A DNA stretch of 5,228 nt from Chloroflexia bacterium (GCA_013694885.1 JACDBO010000304.1:1-5228); one strand, 5' to 3'; positions 1-5,228 are shown, counted from the stretch's first letter. The notes: generated by a model from the letters alone, not told the origin. Numbers and translations are program-made.

Positions 1-1397
1 CTGACCATGTCGTCCGAGGCGACACGATCAATCGCCCCGATGGCGTCGAGCAGGCGAGCATTCAAGGCGTCTGCCGCGGTTTTACCGGCGCGGGTGTAGT
101 CGTCGATGGCGTAGATGATGTTGGGGAGCGGGATGCCAAGTGCGTCGGTTTGGGTCTCGTCGGGCACGATCCGGTTTGCCGGGTCGGGCAGCTGTTCCAG
201 CAAGGCGGCCAACCCGACCTGATACGGCGCGGTATCGCCGATCCGCTGGAAGAGTTCAGGGCCGGCCAGCCCCTGCCTGATCAGTTGCCGCGCGAGCGCG
301 AGTGGGTTGCCGACGCTGTGGTTGATCTGGCCGGCGAAGGCGGCGCGCTCGGCGCGGAAGTCGCCCTCGCGCATCTCGTCGAACCCGGCGAGCTGGAGCG
401 GGCCGCGCGTGCCGCGATAGGGCCGCGGCGAGATCGCGTTTGTGATCGCTGTCAGGTGATCGGAGAGGTTGCGCCCCACCAGATCACTCGTGTTGGCGAC
501 GCCGTTCGGGGTGGCCTCGCTCCGGGAGATGAGGAGCAGCTTCGGTGTCTCGACCCCGTTCGCGGCGATGACGTAGATGCGGCCCGTGATCGTGTGCGCG
601 TCGCGGTCGGGCGTCCGGTATCGGATGCCAGTGACCTTCCCCGCGCGGTTGACATCAACCCGGAAGACGACGGCGTTCTCGATCACGCGGGCGCCGGCCC
701 GCTCGGCGAGGTCGACGTGGATCGTCGCGTCGTACTTGGCCTGGATCGGGCAGATCGGATAGCAGGTCGCGTTGCCGCAGCAGATTGGCCGCCCCTGATA
801 GCCGTCGACGGAGTTGCGCGCCTGTGGGATCGGGGCCAGCCGCAGCCCCATCGCCGCGGCGGCCTCCGTGAACAGCAGATCACCGGACGAGAGCGGAATC
901 GGCGGCATGGGGTAGGGACTTGAGCGCGGCGAGCCGGTCTCGGCCTCGTCGTCGCCGGCGACGCCCAGCTCCTGTTCGGCGATGCCGTACCACGCTTCGA
1001 GGTCGTCGTAACTGATCGGCCAGTCGACGCCGACGCCGAAGCGGGTCTTCATCTCGAAGTCGCTGGGGAGCAAGCGCGGACAGTTCCCGAGCCAGTGCCA
1101 CGTCGATCCCCCGACGCGCCGCACGTAGGAGCCGGTCCAGTTCACCGGCCCACCCTGGACAATGTACCCGGGGCGGGACGGCTGGGGCGCCCAATCCGTG
1201 CTCGGGTATGGGTAGGCGCCGCCGCGAAACCCCTCGACCGCTTCGGCGCGGTCGGTGCGTGGCCCGGCCTCGACCAGCACGACCCTGGCACCGGCCTCGG
1301 CCAGCCGCGCGCCGATCAGCGCCCCGGCGACACCCGACCCGACGATCACGACGTCGAAGTCGGCTCCGCTGATGGCTGGAACGGGCGGCGATACCAT
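1..1397 (-). CDS. GMC-family FAD-dependent dehydrogenase, large (catalytic) subunit; C-terminus cut by window edge
   Basis: Flavoprotein catalytic subunit of the gluconate/sorbitol/glucose dehydrogenase type, expected to oxidise a sugar, polyol or other alcohol in the periplasm or on the outer face of the membrane. 465 codons are visible with no stop. The FAD-binding Rossmann motif GSGVAG is at residues 20-25, with the ribose-binding acidic residue at the end of VVLVEAG (E43). GGSTWHW (96-102) and a DWPISYDDLEAWY segment are typical of this subfamily. CCGNATCYPIC at 206-216 supplies C206, C207, C212 and C216; in the Burkholderia cepacia glucose dehydrogenase alpha subunit the equivalent cysteines bind a 3Fe-4S cluster and form an intersubunit disulfide. 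The C-terminal GMC domain with the catalytic His lies outside the window. There is no signal peptide. ATG at 1397 shares its A with the TGA of the upstream small-subunit gene, indicating translational coupling. Family assignment is firm; the substrate cannot be read from sequence. Confidence 0.93.
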   Translation of the reverse strand, partial: MVSPPVPAISGADFDVVIVGSGVAGALIGARLAEAGARVVLVEAGPRTDRAEAVEGFRGGAYPYPSTDWAPQPSRPGYIVQGGPVNWTGSYVRRVGGSTWHWLGNCPRLLPSDFEMKTRFGVGVDWPISYDDLEAWYGIAEQELGVAGDDEAETGSPRSSPYPMPPIPLSSGDLLFTEAAAAMGLRLAPIPQARNSVDGYQGRPICCGNATCYPICPIQAKYDATIHVDLAERAGARVIENAVVFRVDVNRAGKVTGIRYRTPDRDAHTITGRIYVIAANGVETPKLLLISRSEATPNGVANTSDLVGRNLSDHLTAITNAISPRPYRGTRGPLQLAGFDEMREGDFRAERAAFAGQINHSVGNPLALARQLIRQGLAGPELFQRIGDTAPYQVGLAALLEQLPDPANRIVPDETQTDALGIPLPNIIYAIDDYTRAGKTAADALNARLLDAIGAIDRVASDDMV

Positions 1398-1906
1398 CAC
1401 GCGCCAGTGCGTTCCGGATCCTCTGCCCAGGAGCCGAACCCCTTGCAGACCGTCGGGATGGTCGGGTAGGGCAGTGCCTGCCAGGAGACCAGCGAGAAGA
1501 ACCGCGCCTCCCGGTTGTCAACCGGTCGATCGTCGATGAGACCGAGATACCAGAAGGTGAGGATATCGGTGACGACCTGGCGGGCGCCGTCCGGGAGCTG
1601 GGCGACGGGGATGTCAGCGGCGAATGGGTCAAGCAACGCGCGCAGCCCCGCAAGCCGAGCCGGATCCTCGCTCAGCAGCGCCAGCAGGTGCTGGCCATGC
1701 ACGGGGTCGAGGGTACCGCCGCCGACGAACCGGGCGGACAGTGCCATAACGGCGTCGACGCTGATCCGCTGGGCATTTGGCGTGCCGCTTTGCGCACTCG
1801 CTCGCCGCGTGACAGTGTCCGTCGACGCGCCAGCGATGGTCACGGTTGCTCCACGCACGATCTGGCGACGTGTCATCGCCGCTGATCGAGCCGGTTGGTC
1901 GTTCAC
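1397..1906 (-). CDS. Tat-exported small subunit of FAD-dependent sugar/alcohol dehydrogenase (FAD-SLDH / gluconate 2-dehydrogenase subunit 3 type)
   Basis: 169 residues, usual for the small (gamma) subunit that binds the GMC large subunit and carries the export signal for the complex. Residues 12-18 (TRRQIVR) form a twin-arginine motif. A weakly hydrophobic stretch follows, then ASA (36-38) as a plausible cleavage site. The mature part has the family's helical region (about 48-115), then FWYLG (118-122) and a C-terminal PTVCKGFGSWAEDP (151-164), matching the PS.C.G.PG.WA..P signature. C154 corresponds by position to the gamma-subunit cysteine that pairs with the alpha subunit in B. cepacia glucose dehydrogenase. 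The GTG start at 1906 is chosen because GGAG lies 9 nt upstream; the alternative ATG at 1876 (M11) would leave almost no n-region and lacks a good ribosome site. It heads the operon. Oddity: the Tat hydrophobic core is weak, interrupted by D30 and by RR at 34-35. Confidence 0.85.
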   Translation of the reverse strand: MNDQPARSAAMTRRQIVRGATVTIAGASTDTVTRRASAQSGTPNAQRISVDAVMALSARFVGGGTLDPVHGQHLLALLSEDPARLAGLRALLDPFAADIPVAQLPDGARQVVTDILTFWYLGLIDDRPVDNREARFFSLVSWQALPYPTIPTVCKGFGSWAEDPERTGA

Positions 1907-1915
1907 GGTAATCCA

Positions 1916-1919
1916 CTCC
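1916..1919 (-). promoter_or_regulatory. Ribosome binding site deciding the GTG start of the dehydrogenase small subunit
   Basis: GGAG read on the minus strand, followed by a 9-nt spacer to GTG at 1906-1904. No comparable purine tract precedes the downstream in-frame ATG at 1876, so the longer protein with a normal Tat n-region is preferred. Confidence 0.6.
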
Positions 1920-1960
1920 GCGGTACAAAGATGGCCGGGACAGGCTGAGAAGCGTGCCGG

Positions 1961-1969
1961 ATAGTACCA
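1961..1969 (-). promoter_or_regulatory. Possible extended -10 promoter for the dehydrogenase operon
   Basis: On the minus strand the sequence reads TGG-TACTAT, an extended -10 (TGn) followed by a hexamer matching TATAAT at four of six positions, in otherwise very GC-rich DNA. It ends 54 nt before the GTG start, giving a leader of roughly 45-50 nt. No convincing -35 box is found 16-18 nt upstream, which an extended -10 may not need. This is inference from motif and position only. Confidence 0.35.
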
Positions 1970-2012
1970 TGCGCGCGTTTCAGTGGATGCGGGCGCGGAC
2001 GACGTGATCCCG

Positions 2013-2031
2013 CGACGCCGATGAGGCGTCG
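2013..2031. repeat. 7-bp inverted repeat (hairpin/operator-like) in the divergent intergenic region
   Basis: CGACGCC at 2013-2019 and GGCGTCG at 2025-2031 are perfect reverse complements around a 5-nt loop (GATGA). The element lies between the divergent dehydrogenase operon and the kinase gene, 41 nt before the kinase start and about 44 bp outside the proposed minus-strand -10. It has no T-tract, so it is not a standard terminator. It could be an operator half-site pair or a 5'-leader hairpin, but a short GC stem can also arise by chance here. Confidence 0.35.
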
Positions 2032-2058
2032 AAACGTGCCGCGATGCCCAAGCGTGCT

Positions 2059-2063
2059 GGAGG
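2059..2063 (+). promoter_or_regulatory. Ribosome binding site deciding the TTG start of the APH-like kinase
   Basis: GGAGG with a 9-nt spacer to TTG at 2073-2075. The next in-frame ATG (codon 16, at 2118) would remove the first helix of the kinase fold and lacks such a site, so TTG is the preferred start. Confidence 0.6.
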
Positions 2064-2072
2064 CGAAGTCGA

Positions 2073-3050
2073 TTGAACCCGCGAACCTACGTCACCGTCG
2101 ATGCGGTCGAGCGGCTGATGGCGCGGTGGTTCCCCGGTGAGGGGTGCCGGGTCGAGCCGGTCGCGGCGGGGGTCTCGACGCCGGTGTTTCGCGTTTGGCG
2201 GGACGACACGGTGGCCTACCTGCGGTTAGCCGAGGAGCCGAGGGAAAACCGGACGGCTGAGGCGCGGGTGCATGAGCTGCTCATGGCGTGCGGCGTCCCC
2301 GTGCCGGCGGTGGTCCGGTTCGAGCCGATGGCGCCGGAGGTCGGGCGCTCAGCGATGCTGACGGGCGAGCTGCCGGGGGCGCCGCTGGCCGAGATCGGCG
2401 ACGAGCGGGCCGCCTGTCGCACTGCGGAGGCGGCGGGCCGGGACCTGGCGCGGATCAACGCCGTCCCGGTGCGCGGTTACGGATGGGCCAATGCCGTGGG
2501 GTCGGATGGCGCACTGGTGGCGGCGTACCCCACGCGGGGCGACTGGACGGCCGAGTACATCGACGCCGTCTCCGTGATTACGGAGAACCGTTTGCTGCCG
2601 GGCATGGAGCGGATGCTGGAGGGCGCCGTCGAGCGCTGGGCGCGCCGCGCGGGCAAGGCGACGGCCTGGCTGGCTCACGGCGATTTCGACACAACCCACA
2701 TCTTCACCCACGACGCCGCGTACACCGGCATCATCGACTTCGGCGAGAGCCGCGGTGCGGACCGCCTCTACGATCTCGGACACTTCCTGCTGCACGACGG
2801 CGAGCGGCTGCCCTACCCGCTTTTCCCATCCTTGCTCGCCGGCTACCGGGAGGCTTCGGTGCTGCCGCCCGAGGCGCCCAGGGAGATTCGATTGCACGCA
2901 CTCGTCATCGGCGTCCAACGGCTGGCCCGTGCCCACCGCCAGGGCCGGAGCGACCCGTACCGTTGCTGGCTGGAAGACCGCATTCAGCGGATGCTCAGCG
3001 ATCTCGATCGGGATGCCTGGGTGCTGACGGAGGCGGACAGCGTTGACTGA
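2073..3050 (+). CDS. Aminoglycoside phosphotransferase (APH)-fold small-molecule kinase, variant HGDxxxxH loop
   Basis: 325 residues, normal length for the APH/choline-kinase-like phosphotransferase family, cytoplasmic and ATP- or GTP-dependent. The N-lobe (1-100) has a glycine-containing loop (AAGVSTPVFRV, 31-41). An Arg (R51, in AYLRLAEE) stands at the beta-3 lysine position, common in this family. E64 or E68 in the next helix is the likely partner. MLTGELPGAPL (95-105) marks the hinge region. The catalytic loop is HGDFDTTH at 202-209: D204 is the expected catalytic base, but H209 replaces the usual Mg-binding Asn. The metal-binding segment IIDFGESRGADRLYDLGHF starts at 220, with D222 as the DFG-like Asp. 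Macrolide kinases of the Mph type, as recalled, also have His at the loop end, so this looks like an active variant. The substrate is unknown; a resistance role is not supported by context. It starts with TTG after GGAGG and is transcribed divergently from the dehydrogenase operon. Confidence 0.88.
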   Translation: MNPRTYVTVDAVERLMARWFPGEGCRVEPVAAGVSTPVFRVWRDDTVAYLRLAEEPRENRTAEARVHELLMACGVPVPAVVRFEPMAPEVGRSAMLTGELPGAPLAEIGDERAACRTAEAAGRDLARINAVPVRGYGWANAVGSDGALVAAYPTRGDWTAEYIDAVSVITENRLLPGMERMLEGAVERWARRAGKATAWLAHGDFDTTHIFTHDAAYTGIIDFGESRGADRLYDLGHFLLHDGERLPYPLFPSLLAGYREASVLPPEAPREIRLHALVIGVQRLARAHRQGRSDPYRCWLEDRIQRMLSDLDRDAWVLTEADSVD

Positions 3051-3161
3051 CCTTCCTGACTCTCCAGGGGAGGAAGCGCTCGCCGGCGCACGCGGCATCG
3101 CTGAACGCGGCCCTGGAATGATCAGGCGGAGCGTCGTCGATCCGATTGCCGTTGGACCCGC

Positions 3162-3189
3162 TTGACTTCCTGACTTGCCTGGATAGGCT
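3162..3189 (+). promoter_or_regulatory. Possible promoter for the small membrane-protein gene
   Basis: TTGACT (3162-3167) matches the -35 consensus at five of six positions. It is followed after 16 bp by TAGGCT (3184-3189), a weak -10 matching three of six. The start codon is 121 nt further on, so the transcript would have a leader of about 115 nt. The -35 is good and the -10 poor; this is a positional inference. Confidence 0.35.
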
Positions 3190-3218
3190 GGACAAAGGAA
3201 TCGGAAAAGGCGAAGGTT

Positions 3219-3230
3219 GCCCGATCGGGC
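3219..3230. repeat. 12-bp perfect palindrome (possible operator)
   Basis: GCCCGATCGGGC reads the same on both strands. It begins 29 bp after the proposed -10, that is just downstream of the expected transcription start, where a repressor site often sits. Palindromes of this length are expected about once per few kilobases by chance, so position is the only support. Confidence 0.35.
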
Positions 3231-3294
3231 CTGCCAGAAAACAGACTGCGACGCGACATCTGGTGCGATGCGGCACACATGGCGCGTGCTTGTG

Positions 3295-3302
3295 AGAAGG
3301 AG
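3295..3302 (+). promoter_or_regulatory. Strong ribosome binding site of the small membrane-protein gene
   Basis: AGAAGGAG, close to the full anti-Shine-Dalgarno complement, with an 8-nt spacer to ATG at 3311. It is the best ribosome site in the window and supports the short hydrophobic protein as a real, well-translated gene. Confidence 0.75.
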
Positions 3303-3310
3303 ACTCGATC

Positions 3311-3724
3311 ATGAGCGACTCGGTGCGGACAGAGACCTCGTCGGTTAGCACGCTGACCAGGTGGTCGCGCTATGTCCTGATCGCGTGTGCCTGGCTCCTC
3401 GCGGTCGGCGTGGTGGTGCAGATCTTCCTCGCCGGTCTCGGCTTCTTCGAGTCGGCGGACTTCTGGGTCGATCACACCGATATCGGCCACATGATCAGTC
3501 CGCTCGCCTACCTGCTGCCGATCCTCGCCCTCCTCGGGCGGGTGGGGTGGCCGCGGGGAGGCCAGGCGGTGGTGGTCACGGTCCTCTACGTCGTGCAGGT
3601 CATCCTCCCCACCCTGGACGCGGGGTACATCGCCGCGCTGCACCCCCTCAACGCGTTTCTCCTGCTCGGTGGATCCTTCAGCCTGGGAATGTCGATCCTC
3701 GGTCTGGCGCACTCACAGAGCTAA
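3311..3724 (+). CDS. Small four-helix integral membrane protein, resembles DUF6220
   Basis: 137 residues. After a polar, cytoplasm-like N-terminus (1-20) there are four predicted membrane segments at about 21-43, 60-76, 84-103 and 112-133. The pattern V-V-Q-x-F-L-A-G-L-G-x-F (35-46), a following W..H (52-55) and GH (59-60), a central GR, and A-L-H-P-x-N-A (109-115) resembles DUF6220, a family of small membrane proteins of unknown function. H55, H60 and H111 lie near membrane boundaries and could bind a metal or heme, but nothing in the sequence proves this. A strong AGAAGGAG site precedes the ATG. The gene stands alone, 260 bp after the kinase gene, and its last 47 bp overlap the end of the histidine kinase gene on the other strand. 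That it is a membrane protein is clear; the family call is from remembered pattern and the function is unknown. Confidence 0.8.
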   Translation: MSDSVRTETSSVSTLTRWSRYVLIACAWLLAVGVVVQIFLAGLGFFESADFWVDHTDIGHMISPLAYLLPILALLGRVGWPRGGQAVVVTVLYVVQVILPTLDAGYIAALHPLNAFLLLGGSFSLGMSILGLAHSQS

Positions 3725-5084
3725 TCCCACGCGGCAGCGTGCCGGTGAAGACGGCCCCGCCGGTCGGGGCGTTGGCGGCGGTGAGGTTGCCGCCGTGGGC
3801 GACGAAGATGCGGCGGGCAATGGTCAGGCCCAAGCCGGCGCCGCCGGTCTGCCGGTTGCGCGAGGATTCACCGCGGTAGAGCGGGGTGAACAGGTGGGGC
3901 AGGTCCCGCGGCGGGATGCCCGGACCCGTGTCGCGGACGGAGAAGGTGGCCGTCTCCGGTGTGTCGTGGCAGGTGACGCGCACGCTCCCGCCGCTCGGGG
4001 TGTAGCGCAAGGCATTGTCGAGCAAGTTCTCCACCGCGCGCGTCAGCAGGTGGCCGTCGGCCTCGACGGGACACGGCTGGCCGGGCGCGTCGAGCGTGAG
4101 GGTGAGCCGCTTGGCGTCGGCCTGAGGCTGGAGACCGGCGACGAGCCGCCGCAGGAGGGCGCCGAGGTCGAGCGTTTGGCGATCCGGCGCCTGGTCGAGG
4201 TACTCCAGCCGGGTGTAGTCGAACAGGTCGGAGATGAGGCGCTCGAGCGCCGCCGCCTTCTCCTGGGCGGTGGCGACGTAGGCGACCTGTTTGTCCGGTG
4301 TGTCGGCGAGCCCTTTCGCCAACCCCTCCAGATAGCCCCGCAGGGAGAAGAGCGGGGTGCGCAGGTCGTGGACGATCGCGCCGATAAAGAGCCGCCGCTC
4401 CTGCTCCATTGCCGCCCGGTGGTGGATCGCGGTGCGCAGCTCCGCGCTCATCGCGGCGAAACTCGCGTTCAGATCGGCCACCTCGCGCACGCGCGACGTG
4501 GGGAGCGCCACGTCGAGGTCGCCCCCGGCGACTTTGCCGGCGGCGTCGCTGGTGGCGGCCAGTGGCCGGACGACGGTGCGGCCCAGGAACCAGGCGATGC
4601 CGCCGAGCGTCAGCAACAGGGTCGCCATGAAGGAGAACGGGACGAGCCAGTACGGCCCGTCGCCGGGCGGCCCGCGCTGGTCGCCCCACCCCCAATCCGG
4701 CTGCTCGGTCGAGAGATAGGCGATCTGGCGTGGATCGCTGCTAGCGATCTCGACGCGCCGGATGGTGCGCTCGCCCTGGTCGTCGCCGGAGATGGGCAGC
4801 AGATCCGCCCGGCTCCGGTAGACCTCGCGGCCGTCGACGACCAGGATGAACTCGACGTCCTCCGCCGCGAGGTCGGCGCGGGTCGCCGCTTGCCAGGCCG
4901 GGTCGGTCCAGCGAGCCGCCTCGTTGGCCAGGCGCGCAGCGGCGCGGTCGACGGCAGCCCCCGGACGCGTGAGGTTGCCGACCACGATCCCGGTGACGAG
5001 TGCGGGGATGAAGAAGGTCGTCACCAGGGCAATCGCCAGCCAGCGGCGGAGCGGCAGGGTCGGGCGGAGGGAGCGCCCGCTCAT
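3678..5084 (-). CDS. HAMP-domain membrane sensor histidine kinase
   Basis: 468 residues; the sensor half of a two-component system, autophosphorylating on His and passing phosphate to the adjacent response regulator. TM1 is at about 15-37, an extracytoplasmic sensor region of about 105 residues at 38-144, and TM2 at about 145-168. A HAMP linker runs about 169-222 (RTVVRPL with P174; E201-M212 second helix). The dimerisation/phosphoacceptor helix has VHDLRTPL with H239. The ATPase domain has the N-box ENLLDNA (352-358), G1 DTGPGI (385-390), F-box HLFTPLYRG (397-405) and G2 GGAGLGL (414-420), so all catalytic boxes are intact. The ATG at 5084 is chosen over an upstream in-frame extension because it overlaps the regulator stop as ATGA and has AGGGGGAG (5100-5093) 8 nt before it. 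The upstream extension would be 44 arginine-rich residues read from the regulator's coding DNA. The signal sensed is unknown; the sensor region matches nothing I recognise. Confidence 0.95.
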   Translation of the reverse strand: MSGRSLRPTLPLRRWLAIALVTTFFIPALVTGIVVGNLTRPGAAVDRAAARLANEAARWTDPAWQAATRADLAAEDVEFILVVDGREVYRSRADLLPISGDDQGERTIRRVEIASSDPRQIAYLSTEQPDWGWGDQRGPPGDGPYWLVPFSFMATLLLTLGGIAWFLGRTVVRPLAATSDAAGKVAGGDLDVALPTSRVREVADLNASFAAMSAELRTAIHHRAAMEQERRLFIGAIVHDLRTPLFSLRGYLEGLAKGLADTPDKQVAYVATAQEKAAALERLISDLFDYTRLEYLDQAPDRQTLDLGALLRRLVAGLQPQADAKRLTLTLDAPGQPCPVEADGHLLTRAVENLLDNALRYTPSGGSVRVTCHDTPETATFSVRDTGPGIPPRDLPHLFTPLYRGESSRNRQTGGAGLGLTIARRIFVAHGGNLTAANAPTGGAVFTGTLPRGISSVSAPDRGSTFPG

Positions 5085-5228
5085 CGCCGGCGCTCCCCCT
5101 CGAAGCGGTAGCCGACACCCCAGACGGTCACGATGTAGCGCGGCTTGGCCGGGTCGACCTCGATCTTCTCGCGCAGACGACCGACGTGGACGGTGACGGT
5201 ATGCCGGTCGCCCCACTCGCCCCAGAGC
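5081..5228 (-). CDS. OmpR/PhoB-family response regulator, C-terminal DNA-binding end only
   Basis: Only the last 48 residues are in the window; the receiver domain and most of the effector domain lie beyond the right edge. The visible part is the end of the winged helix-turn-helix: TVTVHVGRLREKIE is the recognition helix, DPAKPRYIVTVWGVGYRFEG the hairpin wing, closely matching the family pattern V.vHi.rLR.Kie.dp..P.~i.TVrG.GY.f. The stop codon TGA overlaps the histidine kinase ATG (ATGA, 4 nt shared), and the kinase's ribosome site lies inside this gene. The two are therefore co-transcribed, translationally coupled and very likely a cognate pair. Target genes cannot be deduced from the window. 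Confidence 0.93.
   Translation of the reverse strand, partial: LWGEWGDRHTVTVHVGRLREKIEVDPAKPRYIVTVWGVGYRFEGERRR

Larger units (their letters stand above)
3051..3310. other. Gene-free intergenic stretch with possible promoter and palindrome
   Basis: 260 bp between the kinase and the small membrane-protein gene, containing no credible reading frame on either strand. It holds a possible sigma-70-like promoter (3162-3189), a 12-bp palindrome (3219-3230) and a ribosome binding site (3295-3302). TTGACT followed by TTCCTGACT occurs at its left end (3043-3061, running out of the kinase stop) and again at 3162-3175. It probably separates two transcription units. Confidence 0.6.

Noticed and set aside
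150..923. 257-codon plus-strand frame opposite the dehydrogenase large subunit
   Set aside because: It is antisense to a clear GMC reading frame with FAD and cysteine motifs, and its translation shows no recognisable fold.
880..1653. 257-codon minus-strand frame across the dehydrogenase subunit junction
   Set aside because: It lies in a different frame from both real subunits, is Arg-rich, and spans the end of one gene and the beginning of the other.
3063..3117. TCCAGGG / CCCTGGA inverted repeat after the kinase gene as a terminator
   Set aside because: The 7-bp arms are separated by 41 nt and no T-run follows; too weak to call.
2349..3278. 309-codon minus-strand frame opposite the APH-like kinase
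   Set aside because: The kinase on the plus strand has catalytic motifs and a ribosome site; the antisense product shows none.
3268..3345. Small plus-strand frame (25 codons) overlapping the membrane-protein start
   Set aside because: No ribosome site, an Arg-rich product, and it is out of frame across a well-supported start.
3754..3770. GCCCCG-CCGGT-CGGGGC hairpin as terminator for the membrane-protein gene
   Set aside because: It lies inside the histidine kinase coding region and has no following T-tract; 6-bp GC stems are common here.
3669..5111. 480-codon open frame on the plus strand antisense to the histidine kinase
   Set aside because: The opposite strand has a complete kinase with all catalytic boxes. 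The plus-strand product is Gly/Arg/Ala-rich low-complexity sequence with no domain, as expected from GC-biased codons.
5085..5216. Longer start for the histidine kinase adding 44 residues
   Set aside because: The added segment is the out-of-frame reading of the response-regulator DNA-binding domain and is Arg-rich; the ATG at 5084 has a good ribosome site and a typical ATGA overlap.

Overview
The window is GC-rich bacterial DNA with strong G/C third-position bias, so long open frames also appear antisense to the real genes. The protein styles (a Tat-dependent FAD dehydrogenase pair, an APH-fold kinase with an HGDFDTTH loop, an OmpR/PhoB-type two-component pair, a DUF6220-like membrane protein) would fit a Chloroflexota/Thermomicrobia-like or actinobacterial genome. 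This placement is inference; no rRNA or other taxonomic marker is present.

Left block (1-1906, minus strand): a two-gene operon, read right to left. A Tat-signal small subunit of the FAD sorbitol/gluconate/glucose dehydrogenase type (1397-1906) is followed, with a 1-nt stop/start overlap, by the large GMC-family flavoprotein subunit (1-1397), which is cut by the left edge before its catalytic C-terminus. The large subunit has the FAD-binding fold and a four-cysteine cluster expected to hold a 3Fe-4S centre. It has no export signal, so it is probably carried through the Tat system by the small subunit. A cytochrome c electron-acceptor subunit would be expected beyond the left edge.

Centre: a 166-bp divergent intergenic region (1907-2072) carries an extended -10-like element facing the dehydrogenase operon and a 7-bp hairpin. 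The plus-strand gene at 2073-3050 (TTG start) encodes an aminoglycoside-phosphotransferase-fold small-molecule kinase in which the usual Mg-binding Asn is His. A 260-bp gene-free stretch (3051-3310) holds a possible promoter and a 12-bp perfect palindrome. A small four-helix membrane protein resembling DUF6220 follows (3311-3724, plus).

Right block (3678-5228, minus strand): the C-terminal end of an OmpR/PhoB-type response regulator (cut by the right edge) overlaps by ATGA a complete HAMP-containing membrane sensor histidine kinase. The 3' end of the kinase gene overlaps the 3' end of the membrane-protein gene by 47 bp, tail to tail.

No RNA gene, CRISPR array, insertion sequence or phage gene was seen. 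Nothing amounts to a clear new system. The most informative points are the dehydrogenase pair with its complete cysteine set, the variant kinase loop and the convergent coding overlap.
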